NCBI GenBank assembly: GCA_937870635.1
Contig: CALMZP010000091.1
Span: 17,654 to 81,653, forward strand
DNA from: an uncultured Acidobacteriota bacterium
GTDB lineage: Bacteria > Acidobacteriota > Thermoanaerobaculia > Gp7-AA8
Length of the DNA: 64,000 nucleotides
Direction: 5' to 3'
Position numbers and translations under genes: made by a program. Below, in pieces: positions 28,012 through 36,896 of the stretch (position 1 is the first letter of the stretch; every line of letters starts with the position of its first letter). The notes under the pieces were generated by a model. The model saw only the letters and a program-made list of their open reading frames with translations. It ran no database searches and was not told the origin of the DNA.

Positions 28012-28065
28012 AACGTTAACCGTTGACCGTTAACGGTGAACGGTGAACGGCTACCGGTTAACGGG
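28012..28065. repeat. Heptamer inverted repeat H8 (GTTAACG/TTGACCG type)
   Basis: CAACGTTAACCGTTGACCG faces TAACGGTGAACGGTGAACGG and a final CCGGTTAACGGG. The TAA stop codon of the dipeptidase gene is inside it. It separates the dipeptidase (3' end) from the start of the cysteine-rich gene. Confidence 0.85.
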
Positions 28066-29194
28066 CGGCCCGTTCCACCGCCTCGAACACCCGCAGAAAG
28101 TTTCCGCCCAGCACCTTCAGGACATCCTCCTCGGGCATTCCCCGGGCCAGGAGACGCTCGGTGATCGCGGGCATCGTGGCCGCGGTGTGCAGCCCTTCCG
28201 GCAGCGCCGGAACGCCGTCGAAGTCGCTGCCGATGCCGACGTGATCGACGCCGGCGACCATCGCCGCGTGAATGATGTGGTCGATCACATCTTCGAACTT
28301 CGCGTTGGGAAGGCCGAGGGCGCGGAACCATTCCAGGTAGGAAGCCCAGTCGGTGCGGTCGTTCGGGATCTCCTCGTTGGGGCCGTCTCCATCGTCCTTC
28401 TGCGGACGCTTCTGCGCTTTCATGATCGCCTGGGCCACGTCGTCGTTGATGAACGCGGAGAAGAAGTTGATCATGCACACCCCGCCGTTCTTCGCGAGCG
28501 CGCGCAGCATCTCGTCGGTCATGTTCCGCGGGTGGCGGCAGATGGCGCGGCACGAGGAGTGCGTTGCGACGATCGGCGTGCGAGTGGTCTCGATCGTCTG
28601 GAAGAACGCATTGTCCGAAACGTGAGAGATGTCCACGACCATGCCGAGGTCGTTCATGGTGCGGACGACCTCGCGGCCGAAGTCGGTGAGGCCGCCGTGC
28701 GTTCCGCCGTCGCCCGATGAATCGCACCAGTTGTTCGTGTTGACGTGCGTGAGCGTCATGTAACGGACGCCCTTCGCGTAGAAATCACGGAGGATGTCGA
28801 GCGAATCTTCGATGGCGTGCCCGCCTTCGACGCCGATCATGATCGCGTGTCCGCCGTCGCGTTTCGCCTCGCGGATTCCTTTGCTGTCGCTACAGAAGCG
28901 CAGGAGGCCGGGGTGGCGGGCCGTCTCGGAGCGGATCAGGTCGATGAGGTGGTAGGCGAACCTTGCCGCTCCGCGCCCGGCGTAATGAGGAGGGACGTAG
29001 GCGGCGAAGAAGCTCGCGGTGATGCCGCTCTCGCGCAGGATGCTGAGATCGAGCTGGGCCTCGGGATCGGGATCATCGAGGTGCAGGCCGTGGCGGTGCA
29101 GCCTGTAGGGAGTGTCGCAATGGCCGTCGATGATGATCGCGCGCCGGTGCACCGCGTCCGCTGGCGCCTTGCTGTCAGTCTCTAAAGTAGTCAT
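28058..29194 (-). CDS. Membrane dipeptidase (renal dipeptidase family, M19)
   Basis: 378 residues. The zinc-binding motifs appear in order: IIIDGHCDTPYRL (HxD), IGVEGGHAI (bridging Glu), VDISHVSD (His), ATHSSCRAICRHPRNMTDE (second His) and GIGSDFDGVPALP, then LGGNFLRVFEAVE. It hydrolyses dipeptides, including those with D-residues. No signal peptide is seen, so probably cytoplasmic. Its start overlaps the end of the HAD gene by 20 nt (both minus strand), suggesting an operon. The stop codon lies in a heptamer repeat. Confidence 0.93.
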   Translation of the reverse strand: MTTLETDSKAPADAVHRRAIIIDGHCDTPYRLHRHGLHLDDPDPEAQLDLSILRESGITASFFAAYVPPHYAGRGAARFAYHLIDLIRSETARHPGLLRFCSDSKGIREAKRDGGHAIMIGVEGGHAIEDSLDILRDFYAKGVRYMTLTHVNTNNWCDSSGDGGTHGGLTDFGREVVRTMNDLGMVVDISHVSDNAFFQTIETTRTPIVATHSSCRAICRHPRNMTDEMLRALAKNGGVCMINFFSAFINDDVAQAIMKAQKRPQKDDGDGPNEEIPNDRTDWASYLEWFRALGLPNAKFEDVIDHIIHAAMVAGVDHVGIGSDFDGVPALPEGLHTAATMPAITERLLARGMPEEDVLKVLGGNFLRVFEAVERAAR

Positions 29195-29840
29195 CGACCG
29201 TTTCGATCTTCCTCACGAGCTCTTCGACGTCTTCGAAGAGGAATTCTGCCTTCTGGAGGAGGTTGCGCTCGAAGCCCCCCGACAGGACCGCCGCGATGGG
29301 CAGCGCCGCCCGGTGTGCTGCGAGGATGTCGTACGGAGTATCCCCGACGACGAGCGTTCGAGCCGGGTCCGTCTTCAGGCGCTCGAGTCCGGCCTGAAAA
29401 ATCTCCGGCGATGGCTTCGAAAACTCCGCGTCCTCCTTCGACGTCGTCCCCTCGAGCACATCCTCGACGCCGAGAAGCCCGGAATAGTACTCCACCTCCT
29501 CCGGATCGGCCGACGATGAAAGGACGATGCGGATCCCCCGCGCGTGCAGCGCGCGGAGGTAGTCGCCGGCCAACGGAAACGGCTTGATCGTCTTCATGTA
29601 TTTTTCCTTGAAGAGCGTCCCGCGATACTCCTTGAGCTTTTCTCCGAACCGGCGCATCTCCTTTGCGTTGAGAAGATCGGGCACCAGGAGGTCTCCACCT
29701 TTGCCGATGTGGTGGCGGACCGCGTCGAATTCGATGGTTTTGCCGAAATGCTGGAACGCTTCCACCCAGACGCGGGCGTGGATGTCGTTGGAGTCGACGA
29801 GCGTCCCGTCGATATCGAAAAGGATTCCCTGGATCTTCAC
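29175..29840 (-). CDS. HAD-superfamily phosphatase, beta-phosphoglucomutase/phosphoglycolate phosphatase-like
   Basis: 221 residues from GTG 29838-29840 (VKIQGILFDIDGTLVDSN). Motif I is DIDGTLVDS, with the Asp nucleophile and acid/base Asp. Motif II is VLSSSADPEEVEYY (Ser). Motif III is the Lys in EFSKPSPEIFQAGL. Motif IV is VVGDTPYDILAA. The helical cap lies between I and II (subclass I). The exact sugar or glycolate phosphate substrate cannot be inferred. It forms a two-gene operon with the dipeptidase downstream. The frame that continues far upstream overlaps a repeat and the GNAT gene and is spurious. Confidence 0.9.
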   Translation of the reverse strand: MKIQGILFDIDGTLVDSNDIHARVWVEAFQHFGKTIEFDAVRHHIGKGGDLLVPDLLNAKEMRRFGEKLKEYRGTLFKEKYMKTIKPFPLAGDYLRALHARGIRIVLSSSADPEEVEYYSGLLGVEDVLEGTTSKEDAEFSKPSPEIFQAGLERLKTDPARTLVVGDTPYDILAAHRAALPIAAVLSGGFERNLLQKAEFLFEDVEELVRKIETVDDYFRD

Positions 29841-29874
29841 GAGTCCCGGACAGAGCAACTTCACTGCCCGAGAG

Positions 29875-29937
29875 GTGGAGCCGCGGGCGATCCCGCCCGC
29901 GGTGACGTTTTCGCGGGCGGGATCGCCCGCGCTCCAC
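29875..29937. repeat. Palindromic element, family B (GTGGAGC-GCGGGCG type), copy 1
   Basis: GTGGAGCCGCGGGCGATCCC with GCCCGCGG faces CGCGGGCGGGATCGCCCGCG with CTCCAC. It is a near-perfect GC-rich hairpin between the divergent HAD and GNAT genes. Other copies are at 36803-36868 and 52649-52723. Confidence 0.85.
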
Positions 29938-29972
29938 TCTATAATGCGCGCCCGGTGCGGACCGATCGAGAC

Positions 29973-30551
29973 ATGCAAGACCAGCCTCGCGACTCCCGGC
30001 GGCGGTTCATGATCGCCGGGGAGCACGTCATCCTGCGCGCGTTCGAGCGGGAGGATGCCGAGCGCTGCTATCGCTGGATGAACGACCCGAACATTGTCCG
30101 GACCCTCAAGAGCCGCTATCCGATCGCCTTCTCCAACGAAGTGGAATGGCTCGACCGGGCCATGCAGCCCCGCGAGGACGAGCGCCATTTCGCAATCGAG
30201 CGGAAGGACGACCGGGCCCACATCGGCAATGCGTCCATTCAGGAGATCGACTGGGTTTCCCGCACGGCATGGTTCGGACTCTTCATCGGCGATCCGACGG
30301 CGTGGAACCGCGGCTTCGGCAGCGATGCCATCGAAACCCTGGTCCGGTTCGCGTTCGACGAGATGAACCTGCACAAGCTCCGCATCCAGGTGTTCGACTA
30401 CAACGAGCGCGCGAAAACCATCCTCGCTTCGCGCGGATTCGTCCAGGAGGGAAAGCTCGTTCGCGATTTCTATAGGGAGGGTACGTGGCACGACATTGTC
30501 ATCCTCTCCATTTTCCGCGACGGGCTGCGCTCGCCGGAGGACCACTCATGA
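29973..30551 (+). CDS. GNAT-family N-acetyltransferase (RimJ/RimL-like)
   Basis: 192 residues from ATG 29973; GTG 29955 and ATG 30009 ([18 protein letters not shown]) are alternatives. The fold is [74 protein letters not shown] with the acetyl-CoA loop (NRGFGSDA), then [23 protein letters not shown]. The RimJ/L-like ending suggests acetylation of a protein N-terminus or an amino sugar. It begins a run of overlapping plus-strand genes and overlaps the next one by ATGA. Confidence 0.85.
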   Translation: MQDQPRDSRRRFMIAGEHVILRAFEREDAERCYRWMNDPNIVRTLKSRYPIAFSNEVEWLDRAMQPREDERHFAIERKDDRAHIGNASIQEIDWVSRTAWFGLFIGDPTAWNRGFGSDAIETLVRFAFDEMNLHKLRIQVFDYNERAKTILASRGFVQEGKLVRDFYREGTWHDIVILSIFRDGLRSPEDHS

Positions 30552-30946
30552 CTGACAGGAAAATCCGCGTCCTGATCGCCAAACCAGGCCTGGACGGCCA
30601 CGATCGCGGCGCGAAGATCATCGCCCGGGCCCTGCGCGACGCGGGCATGGAAGTGATCTACACGGGTCTGCGGCAGACTCCGGAGCAGATCGTTTCGGCG
30701 GCGGTGCAGGAAGACGTCGACGCCATCGGCCTTTCGATTCTCTCCGGCGCCCACAACGTGCTCTTCCCCGAGATCATGCGCCTCCTCAAAGCAGAAGGGG
30801 CCCAGGACATCGTCGTCGTTGCCGGCGGCATCATCCCCGAACAGGACATCCCCAGGCTCAAGGAGATGGGCATCCGGGAGATCTTCCTTCCAGGCACGAC
30901 CACCGCTGCCGCCGTGAATGCGATTCGACAAGCGGTCGCTCGCTGA
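30548..30946 (+). CDS. Stand-alone cobalamin-binding domain of methylmalonyl-CoA mutase type
   Basis: 132 residues from ATG 30548. It contains the base-off cobalamin motif [16 protein letters not shown] (DxHxxG), the Ser of LSILSGAHN and the Gly-rich [10 protein letters not shown] of the Rossmann-like B12 domain. The length matches the small C-terminal subunit of split methylmalonyl-CoA (or related acyl-CoA) mutases. No large catalytic subunit is encoded here, so a partner must be elsewhere. ATGA overlap with GNAT and a 29-nt overlap with the hydratase downstream indicate co-translation. Confidence 0.92.
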   Translation: MTDRKIRVLIAKPGLDGHDRGAKIIARALRDAGMEVIYTGLRQTPEQIVSAAVQEDVDAIGLSILSGAHNVLFPEIMRLLKAEGAQDIVVVAGGIIPEQDIPRLKEMGIREIFLPGTTTAAAVNAIRQAVAR

Positions 30947-31598
30947 TCGCGTCGAGATCGTCTTCGACGACGGAGGGATGAACCTTCTCTCCTCGTCCGC
31001 GCTCGATGAGCTCTCGTCCGTCATCGCCGGCGCGGAAGCGACCAACCTCCTCGTCTTCCGCTCGGGGAGGCCCGGGCTCTTCGCCGCGGGTGCGGACATG
31101 GCTGAGATGAAGGAGTTCTCGCCCGCGGAAGCCGAAGTCTTTGCGGCGAAGGGGCAGGAGTTGTTCGGCAGGATCGAAAAGCTGCCGGGGATCACCGTCG
31201 CGATCATCGACGGCGACTGCTTCGGCGGTGCCCTCGATCTCGCGCTCTCCTTCGATCTTCGGTTCGCCACGCCCCGCGCGCGCTTCGCTCATCCCGGCGC
31301 CCGGATCGGCATCGCCACGGGCTTTGGCGGCACGACGCGCTGGAGGAAAGTCCTGCAGCGCCCCGCCGCCCAGGCCATGTTCATCGGCAACCGCATCCTC
31401 GGCACCTCCGAAGCGGAACGATCCGGCCTGGTCGATGCCGTGGCTGAAGACTTCGAGGATTCACTGGCTGCGCTGGCGAAGGCCGAGCCGCGCGCCGTCC
31501 GGCTCGTGAAAGAGCTCAGTGCGCACGCTCCATCGCTGTCGCGTTCTCAGCTGCAATTGCTGGCGGAGCGCTTGGGACGCTTATACTTCGATTTTTGA
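30918..31598 (+). CDS. Enoyl-CoA hydratase/isomerase (crotonase) family protein
   Basis: 226 residues, starting inside the end of the B12-domain gene. The crotonase fold is seen in [18 protein letters not shown] (first oxyanion segment) and [36 protein letters not shown] (second segment and acyl-CoA pocket). The usual catalytic Glu positions are less clear ([10 protein letters not shown]), so dehydration activity is uncertain. It is slightly short for a typical 255-residue hydratase, lacking part of the C-terminal helices. With the carboxylase downstream it suggests branched-chain or propionate-type acyl-CoA metabolism. The stop codon comes from a GGATTTT repeat. Confidence 0.85.
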   Translation: MRFDKRSLADRVEIVFDDGGMNLLSSSALDELSSVIAGAEATNLLVFRSGRPGLFAAGADMAEMKEFSPAEAEVFAAKGQELFGRIEKLPGITVAIIDGDCFGGALDLALSFDLRFATPRARFAHPGARIGIATGFGGTTRWRKVLQRPAAQAMFIGNRILGTSEAERSGLVDAVAEDFEDSLAALAKAEPRAVRLVKELSAHAPSLSRSQLQLLAERLGRLYFDF

Positions 31599-31660
31599 TT
31601 TTGGATTTTGGATTTGAAAAGCGGCGTCAATCCAAAATCCAAAATCCAAAATCCAAAATC
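31589..31660. repeat. Heptamer inverted repeat H9 (GGATTTT type)
   Basis: Tandem TGATTTTGGATTTTGG units face four CCAAAATC units, from the last codons of the hydratase gene to 5 nt before the carboxylase ATG (31666). It interrupts an otherwise overlapping gene run, and the hairpin would occlude or flank the carboxylase ribosome site. Confidence 0.9.
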
Positions 31661-31665
31661 GCAAG

Positions 31666-33273
31666 ATGGAACCTCTCGAGACACATCTGGACATCACTTC
31701 CGACGAATTCAAGTCGAATCGCGAGCGCATCCAGGGACTCGTCGACGACCTGAACCGCCGGCTGGCCGCGTCTCGCCAGGGTGGCGGCGAGAAATACGTC
31801 GCCCGGCACCGTGAGCAGGGGAAAGTGCCTCCGCGGGAGCGGATCGCGGCGCTGCTCGATCCCGACACCCCGTTTCTCGAGCTCTCTCCACTCGCCGCCA
31901 GCGGCATGTACGACGATGAAGCGCCGGCCGCGGGCATGATCACCGGCGTGGGCCGGGTGCACGGCCGTGAATGTCTCATCATCGCCAACGACGCCACGGT
32001 CAAGGGCGGCACGTACCTGCCGATGACCGTGAAGAAGCACCTTCGAGCGCAGGAAGTCGCTCTGCAGAACCACCTGCCGTGCATCTACCTCGTCGATTCG
32101 GGCGGCGCGTTTCTCCCGCTCCAGGCCGACGTCTTTCCCGACCGCGAGCATTTCGGCCGCATCTTCTACAACCAGGCGGTGATGTCGGCCAGCGAGATCC
32201 CGCAGATCTCCGCGGTTCTCGGTTCCTGCACGGCCGGTGGGGCTTACGTCCCGGCGATGTCCGACGAAGCGGTCATCGTCAAGGGGACAGGAACGATCTT
32301 TCTCGGCGGCCCGCCGCTGGTGAAGGCGGCAACCGGTGAAGAAGTGACGGCCGAGGAGCTGGGCGGCGCGGATGTGCACACGCGCATCAGCGGCGTCGCC
32401 GACCATTTTGCCGAGGATGATTACGACGCTCTGGCGATCGTGCGGAACATCGTGGAGAACCTTCCGCTCGACAAGCACGAGCCGGAGACGCGCGTCGAGC
32501 CGGAGGATCCTCTCTTCGATCCGAAAGAGATTTACGGCGTGATTCCGAACGACCTCCGCCGGCCCTACGATGTTCGCGAGGTCATCGCGCGCATCGTTGA
32601 CGGCTCGCGTTTTCAGGAGTTCAAGGAACGTTACGCCACCACGATCGTCACCGGCTTCGCGAGGATCTTCGGATACAAGGTCGGGATCCTTGCGAACAAC
32701 GGCGTTCTCTTCAGCGAGTCGGCACTGAAGGCAACGCACTTCATCGAGCTGTGCGGCCAGCGCCGGATTCCCCTCGTCTTTCTTCAGAACATCACCGGGT
32801 TCATGGTCGGCAAGCAGTACGAGCGCGGCGGAATCGCCAAGGATGGCGCGAAGCTCGTTCACGCGGTGGCCAATGCCAGCGTGCCGAAGTTCACGGTCAT
32901 CATCGGCGGCTCGTTCGGCGCCGGGAACTACGGGATGTGCGGCCGCGCGTACTCACCGCGATTCCTCTGGATGTGGCCGAACGCCCGGATCTCAGTCATG
33001 GGAGGGGAGCAGGCGGCCGGCGTCCTGACCACGGTCAAGCGCGATCAGCTGGCGCGGGAGGGGAAGACGATGACGACCGAAGAGGAGCGCGCCATCGCCG
33101 ACCCGGTCCTGCAGAAGTACGAGACCGAAGGCGGCCCGTACTACAGCACGGCGCGTCTGTGGGATGACGGCGTCATCGATCCTGCCGAAACGCGCACCTG
33201 GCTCGGCCTCGGCCTTTCCGTGTCGTACAACGCCCCGATCGACGCGCCGCGTTTCGGCGTCTTCAGGATGTGA
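31666..33273 (+). CDS. Methylcrotonyl-CoA carboxylase-type carboxyltransferase (beta) subunit
   Basis: 535 residues, the usual length for Mcc[21 protein letters not shown] and [17 protein letters not shown] form the MCC signature; propionyl- and acetyl-CoA carboxylases differ here. [12 protein letters not shown] (as [10 protein letters not shown]) is the typical C-terminal carboxyltransferase motif. [16 protein letters not shown] lies at the acyl-CoA site. It would carboxylate 3-methylcrotonyl-CoA in leucine breakdown with a biotin-carrying alpha subunit, which is not encoded in the window. ATG 31666 follows repeat H9 directly. The GTGA overlap with the HAD gene continues the operon. Confidence 0.92.
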   Translation: MEPLETHLDITSDEFKSNRERIQGLVDDLNRRLAASRQGGGEKYVARHREQGKVPPRERIAALLDPDTPFLELSPLAASGMYDDEAPAAGMITGVGRVHGRECLIIANDATVKGGTYLPMTVKKHLRAQEVALQNHLPCIYLVDSGGAFLPLQADVFPDREHFGRIFYNQAVMSASEIPQISAVLGSCTAGGAYVPAMSDEAVIVKGTGTIFLGGPPLVKAATGEEVTAEELGGADVHTRISGVADHFAEDDYDALAIVRNIVENLPLDKHEPETRVEPEDPLFDPKEIYGVIPNDLRRPYDVREVIARIVDGSRFQEFKERYATTIVTGFARIFGYKVGILANNGVLFSESALKATHFIELCGQRRIPLVFLQNITGFMVGKQYERGGIAKDGAKLVHAVANASVPKFTVIIGGSFGAGNYGMCGRAYSPRFLWMWPNARISVMGGEQAAGVLTTVKRDQLAREGKTMTTEEERAIADPVLQKYETEGGPYYSTARLWDDGVIDPAETRTWLGLGLSVSYNAPIDAPRFGVFRM

Positions 33274-33887
33274 TCTTGGCCGACGTCAACTGGTTCCTCT
33301 TCGATCTCGGTAATACCGTCATCAAGCTCGCATACGAGCGGGTGATGGCGAACATCTGCCGCGATTCGAGCGTCGATCGCGATCAGCTTCTGGAGATTTT
33401 CGAGGAGGCCGGCGGTTACCGAGACATGGAGCGGGGAGCCACGACCTTCTGGGACTTCCACGAGTTCGTGAGCAGCCGTGCGGGTTATCGGGGCGACATT
33501 CGCAGGTTTCGTGAAGTGTGGAGCGATTTCTTCGACGGCACGATTCCCGGGATCGAAGAGGTGCTGCAGCGAATCCGCGCGCGGTATCGGGTGGCATTTC
33601 TCTCGAACTCGAACGAGATCCATGCGGAAGTCATCCCTCGAAAATTCGCCGGGCTGTTTCAAAAAGACGACCGGTTCATCTTTTCCTACCGGTTCCGCGT
33701 GGCGAAGCCGGATCCGGAGATGTTCCACCGCGCCCTGGAGGTAGTCGGTGCGCTGCCAGCACAGGCAGTTCTCGTCGACGACCTCATCGAGAATGTCCTC
33801 GGCGCGCGGGCCATAGGCATGCGGGCCTACCAGTTCCGGGACAGCGCGACGCTCTTGCGCGACCTGACGGCGGACGGCCTGCTATGA
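33270..33887 (+). CDS. HAD-superfamily hydrolase
   Basis: 205 residues from GTG 33270, overlapping the carboxylase stop (GTGA). Motif I is [12 protein letters not shown]: the nucleophile Asp is present, but the second Asp of DxD is replaced by Asn (DLGNT), as in dehalogenase- and YihX-like members. Motif II is AFLSNSNE, the Lys is in VAKPDPEMF, and motif IV is [13 protein letters not shown]. It resembles the YihX/epoxide-hydrolase-N-terminal HAD branch, such as alpha-D-glucose-1-phosphate phosphatase. It overlaps the sugar-nucleotide dehydrogenase by ATGA, hinting at sugar phosphate metabolism. Confidence 0.85.
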   Translation: MILADVNWFLFDLGNTVIKLAYERVMANICRDSSVDRDQLLEIFEEAGGYRDMERGATTFWDFHEFVSSRAGYRGDIRRFREVWSDFFDGTIPGIEEVLQRIRARYRVAFLSNSNEIHAEVIPRKFAGLFQKDDRFIFSYRFRVAKPDPEMFHRALEVVGALPAQAVLVDDLIENVLGARAIGMRAYQFRDSATLLRDLTADGLL

Positions 33888-35086
33888 GCGGCTTTCAGTA
33901 TGACGTCTGCGTCGTGGGTGGCTGCGGTCACGTCGGACTGCCGCTCGCGCTCACCTTCGCCGATTCCGGACTGAACGTGAGCATCTACGACACGAACGAC
34001 GAGAGCGTCGCCACCGTTCGCGGGGGGAAAATGCCGTTCCGCGAGACCGGCGCACAGGAGCTCCTCGAGAGGACGCTGGCTTCGAACAGGCTGGAAGTGC
34101 GGAATGACCCTCATCTCGTCACCGCGTCACGGCAGATCATCGTCGTGATCGGAACGCCAGTCGACGAGCATCTGAATCCCACCTTCTACGCGATGCGGCG
34201 GTTCTTCCTGCATCTCACGCAGTACCTGCGCGACGGCCAGCTCATCGTCCTGCGCAGTACGGTCTACCCCGGGACGACGGAAAAAGTGGACGAGCTGGTT
34301 CGCGAGGCCGGCCTGAAGATCCACGTTGCGTTCTGTCCGGAACGGATCGCCGAGGGGCGGGCGCTGGAAGAGCTGCGGGAGCTTCCGCAGATCGTGTCCG
34401 GGTGCGATCCGGAAGCGGAGCAGCAGGCCGCCGACCTCTTTCTTCGCATTGCCAGAAAAGTGGTCCGGCTCAACCCGCTGGAGGCCGAGCTGGCCAAGAT
34501 CATCACGAACTCCTGGCGTTACATCCAGTTCGCGGCGGCGAACCAGTTCTTCATGATCGCCGCCGATCACGGTCTCGACTTTTACCGCCTGTACGATGCG
34601 CTGACGCACGACTATCCGCGCATGGCGGGAATGCCCGGCAGCGGGTTTGCGGCGGGACCATGCCTGTTCAAAGACACGATGCAGCTCGCCGCCGCGAACA
34701 ACAACAACTTTCAGCTCGGCCATGCGGCCATGCTCATCAACGAGGGATTGCCCAACTTCATCGTGCGACATCTCCGTCAGCAGTACGAGCTGCACGACCA
34801 CTCCGTGGGCATCCTTGGAATGGCCTACAAGGCCGAGAGCGATGATCCCCGTTCGTCGCTCTCGTACAAGCTGCGCAAGATCCTCGAGTACGAGGCGAAG
34901 GAAGTGTTGTGCGCAGACGAGTACGTGTCCGATCCGAGGCTGATTCCGGCGGAGGAGCTGGTGGAACGGGCGGACATCGTGATCCTGGGCGCCCCCCACA
35001 AACGATATCGGTCGCTCGCCATCCCGGACGGGAAGCCGGTGATCGACGTTTGGAACTACTTCGGCAAGGGAGTGTGTCTGCCTTGA
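33884..35086 (+). CDS. UDP-glucose/GDP-mannose dehydrogenase family (WecC/TuaD-like) enzyme
   Basis: 400 residues from ATG 33884. The N-terminal Rossmann fold (VCVVGGCGHVGLPLALTFAD) binds NAD. The catalytic Cys is Cys260 in GFAAGPCLFKDTMQLA (family GxCxxKD). The C-terminal domain (LGMAYKAESDDPRSSLSYKL, then VIDVWNYFG) is also typical. It oxidises a UDP- or GDP-sugar twice to the uronic acid; UDP-ManNAc or UDP-Glc type substrates are possible. It sits with an SDR epimerase and a GT2, which indicates surface glycan synthesis. It overlaps both neighbours. Confidence 0.92.
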   Translation: MSGFQYDVCVVGGCGHVGLPLALTFADSGLNVSIYDTNDESVATVRGGKMPFRETGAQELLERTLASNRLEVRNDPHLVTASRQIIVVIGTPVDEHLNPTFYAMRRFFLHLTQYLRDGQLIVLRSTVYPGTTEKVDELVREAGLKIHVAFCPERIAEGRALEELRELPQIVSGCDPEAEQQAADLFLRIARKVVRLNPLEAELAKIITNSWRYIQFAAANQFFMIAADHGLDFYRLYDALTHDYPRMAGMPGSGFAAGPCLFKDTMQLAAANNNNFQLGHAAMLINEGLPNFIVRHLRQQYELHDHSVGILGMAYKAESDDPRSSLSYKLRKILEYEAKEVLCADEYVSDPRLIPAEELVERADIVILGAPHKRYRSLAIPDGKPVIDVWNYFGKGVCLP

Positions 35087-36102
35087 AGGTTCTCGTGACC
35101 GGCTCGGCGGGATTCATCGCCGGATATCTCGTCGAAGACCTGCTCGGCGCCGGCTATGACGTCGTCGGCATCGACAACTTCTCGAAGTACGGCGAGACGC
35201 GTCGCGATCATGACTCGCATCCCCGTTACCAGTTCGTGCGCGGGGATGCGAAGGACATAGACCTGGTCAAGAAGCTTCTCGCCGACTGCGACCATTTCAT
35301 CGCCGGCGCGGCGATCATCGGCGGGATCTCACTCTTTCACGAGCTCGCATACGACCTCCTTGCGGAGAACGAGCGGATCACCGCCGCCGCGTTCGACGCC
35401 GCGATCTGGGCCTTTCGTGAGAAGAAGCTGAAGAAGATCACCGTGATGTCGTCCTCGATGGTGTTCGAGTCGGCCGATGTGTTTCCGACAGCCGAAGGGG
35501 AGCAGCGGCGCTGCGCACCTCCTCAGTCGACGTACGGATTCCAGAAGCTGGCAACCGAATACTTCGCTCAGGGCGCCCGCGAGCAGTACGGCCTGCCGTA
35601 CACGATCGTACGACCGTTCAACTGCATCGGAGTGGGTGAGTCGAGGGCCGCGATCGAGCGCGAGGTGATGTCCGGCAACATCCGCCTGGCGATGAGTCAC
35701 GTCGTGCCCGACCTCGTACAGAAGGTGATCAAAGGCCAGGATCCGCTGCACATCCTCGGGAACGGAAATCAGGTCCGGCATTACACGTACGGCGGCGACC
35801 TCGCCCGCGGTATCCGGATGACCCTGGAGTCGGAAGCGGCGACGAACGAGGATTTCAATCTCTCGACCGATGAAGGGACGACGGTCCTGGAGCTGGCCGA
35901 GATGATCTGGACGAAGATCCGTCCGGGCGTCCCTTTCCGCTACACGAGCGACGCAGCGTATCCCTACGACGTCCAGCGGCGCGTCCCCTCGACCACCAAA
36001 GCCAGGGAGATCCTCGGATTCACCGCCCGCGTCCCGCTCTCGGATGCGCTGGACAGGATCATCCCGTGGGTTCGTCATCAGGTGGAGCTCGGTGCGATCT
36101 GA
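35083..36102 (+). CDS. NAD-dependent epimerase/dehydratase (extended SDR)
   Basis: 339 residues from TTG 35083 (LKVLVTGSAGFIAGYL), preceded by AAGGGAG ~10 nt upstream and overlapping the previous stop as TTGA; GTG 35074 is an alternative. It has a GxxGxxG Rossmann motif at residues 7-13, SSSMVFE for the Ser, the YGFQK catalytic Tyr/Lys pair, and RPFNCIG typical of sugar-nucleotide SDRs. C-terminal VPFRYTSDAAYPYDVQRRVPSTTKAREILGF fits a UDP-sugar epimerase. The exact sugar is not inferable. Confidence 0.9.
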   Translation: MKVLVTGSAGFIAGYLVEDLLGAGYDVVGIDNFSKYGETRRDHDSHPRYQFVRGDAKDIDLVKKLLADCDHFIAGAAIIGGISLFHELAYDLLAENERITAAAFDAAIWAFREKKLKKITVMSSSMVFESADVFPTAEGEQRRCAPPQSTYGFQKLATEYFAQGAREQYGLPYTIVRPFNCIGVGESRAAIEREVMSGNIRLAMSHVVPDLVQKVIKGQDPLHILGNGNQVRHYTYGGDLARGIRMTLESEAATNEDFNLSTDEGTTVLELAEMIWTKIRPGVPFRYTSDAAYPYDVQRRVPSTTKAREILGFTARVPLSDALDRIIPWVRHQVELGAI

Positions 36103-36802
36103 GCCGCGCATCGACTTCGTCGTGCCGGTGTACAACGAGGCCGACAATTTCGAGCCGATGGTCCGTGAGCTCTACGGCAAGGTGCCGCTCGACAAACGGC
36201 TCCTCGTCGTTTACGACCGCGATGAAGACACGACTCTTCCGGTGGCGCGGCGGCTGCAGAGTGAGTTTCCCGGAATCGAGCTCGTTCGCAACGCGCATGG
36301 CCGCGGCGTCCTGAACGCGATCCGCACCGGCATTGCCGCGGCAACGGGCGACGTCGTGATCGTCACGATGGCCGACCTTTCCGACGATCCCTCGGTCGTG
36401 CCCGCGATGGTTCAGCAGATCCGCGATGGCGAGGCGGACGTCGTCATCGGCTCGCGCTACATGAAGGGCGGGCGGCAGATCGGCGGACCGTTGCTCAAAC
36501 GGACCCTCTCCCGCCTGGCGGGCCTGAGTCTCTACTGGACGGGTGCGCTTCGCGTGCACGATGCCACCAATGCGTTTCGCGCGTACCGGCGCGAGGTGTT
36601 GCAGTCGATCGAGATCGAGAGCACCGCGGGCTTCGAGTATTCACTGGAAGTGACCGCGAAAGCGCAGGCGAAGGGCTACAGGATCGCGGAGGTACCGAGC
36701 ACGTGGCGCGACCGCTCGGCGGGTGAATCGCGGTTCCGGCTGATGAAGTGGCTGCCTCAGTATCTGCGCTGGTACTGGTACGCGCTCAAGAACCGGCGGT
36801 GA
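36092..36802 (+). CDS. Glycosyltransferase family 2 (dolichyl/undecaprenyl-phosphate sugar synthase-like)
   Basis: 236 residues from GTG 36092 (VRSEPRIDFVVPVYNEADNFEPM). The GT-A motifs are VVPVYNEAD, GRGVLNAIRTGIAAATGDVVIVTMADLSDDPSVV (the DxD region is ADLSDD) and DVVIGSRYMKGG. The AFRAYRREVL and RDRSAGESRFRLMKWLPQYLRWY endings resemble DPM1/ArnC-type enzymes that load a sugar on a lipid phosphate. No membrane helices of its own. It overlaps the epimerase end by 11 nt and closes the operon, followed at once by a family B palindrome that may be the terminator. Confidence 0.9.
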   Translation: MRSEPRIDFVVPVYNEADNFEPMVRELYGKVPLDKRLLVVYDRDEDTTLPVARRLQSEFPGIELVRNAHGRGVLNAIRTGIAAATGDVVIVTMADLSDDPSVVPAMVQQIRDGEADVVIGSRYMKGGRQIGGPLLKRTLSRLAGLSLYWTGALRVHDATNAFRAYRREVLQSIEIESTAGFEYSLEVTAKAQAKGYRIAEVPSTWRDRSAGESRFRLMKWLPQYLRWYWYALKNRR

Positions 36803-36868
36803 GTGGAGCGCGGGCGACCTCGCCCGCGCATTGGGGGAGTGGGGCGGGCGAGGTCGCCCGCGCTCCAC
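36803..36868. repeat. Palindromic element, family B, copy 2
   Basis: It starts immediately after the GT2 stop: GTGGAGCGCGGGCGACCTCG faces CGAGGTCGCCCGCGCTCCAC across a loop of ~25 nt, a perfect 20-bp stem. It lies between convergent genes. Confidence 0.9.
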
Positions 36869-36896
36869 TGGGTTGCGCTGAAAACGCGCGCTCCGA

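Noticed and set aside
33518..33883. N-terminal extension of the nucleotide-sugar dehydrogenase
   Set aside because: It overlaps the HAD gene in another frame; ATG 33884 with ATGA overlap begins the Rossmann fold directly.
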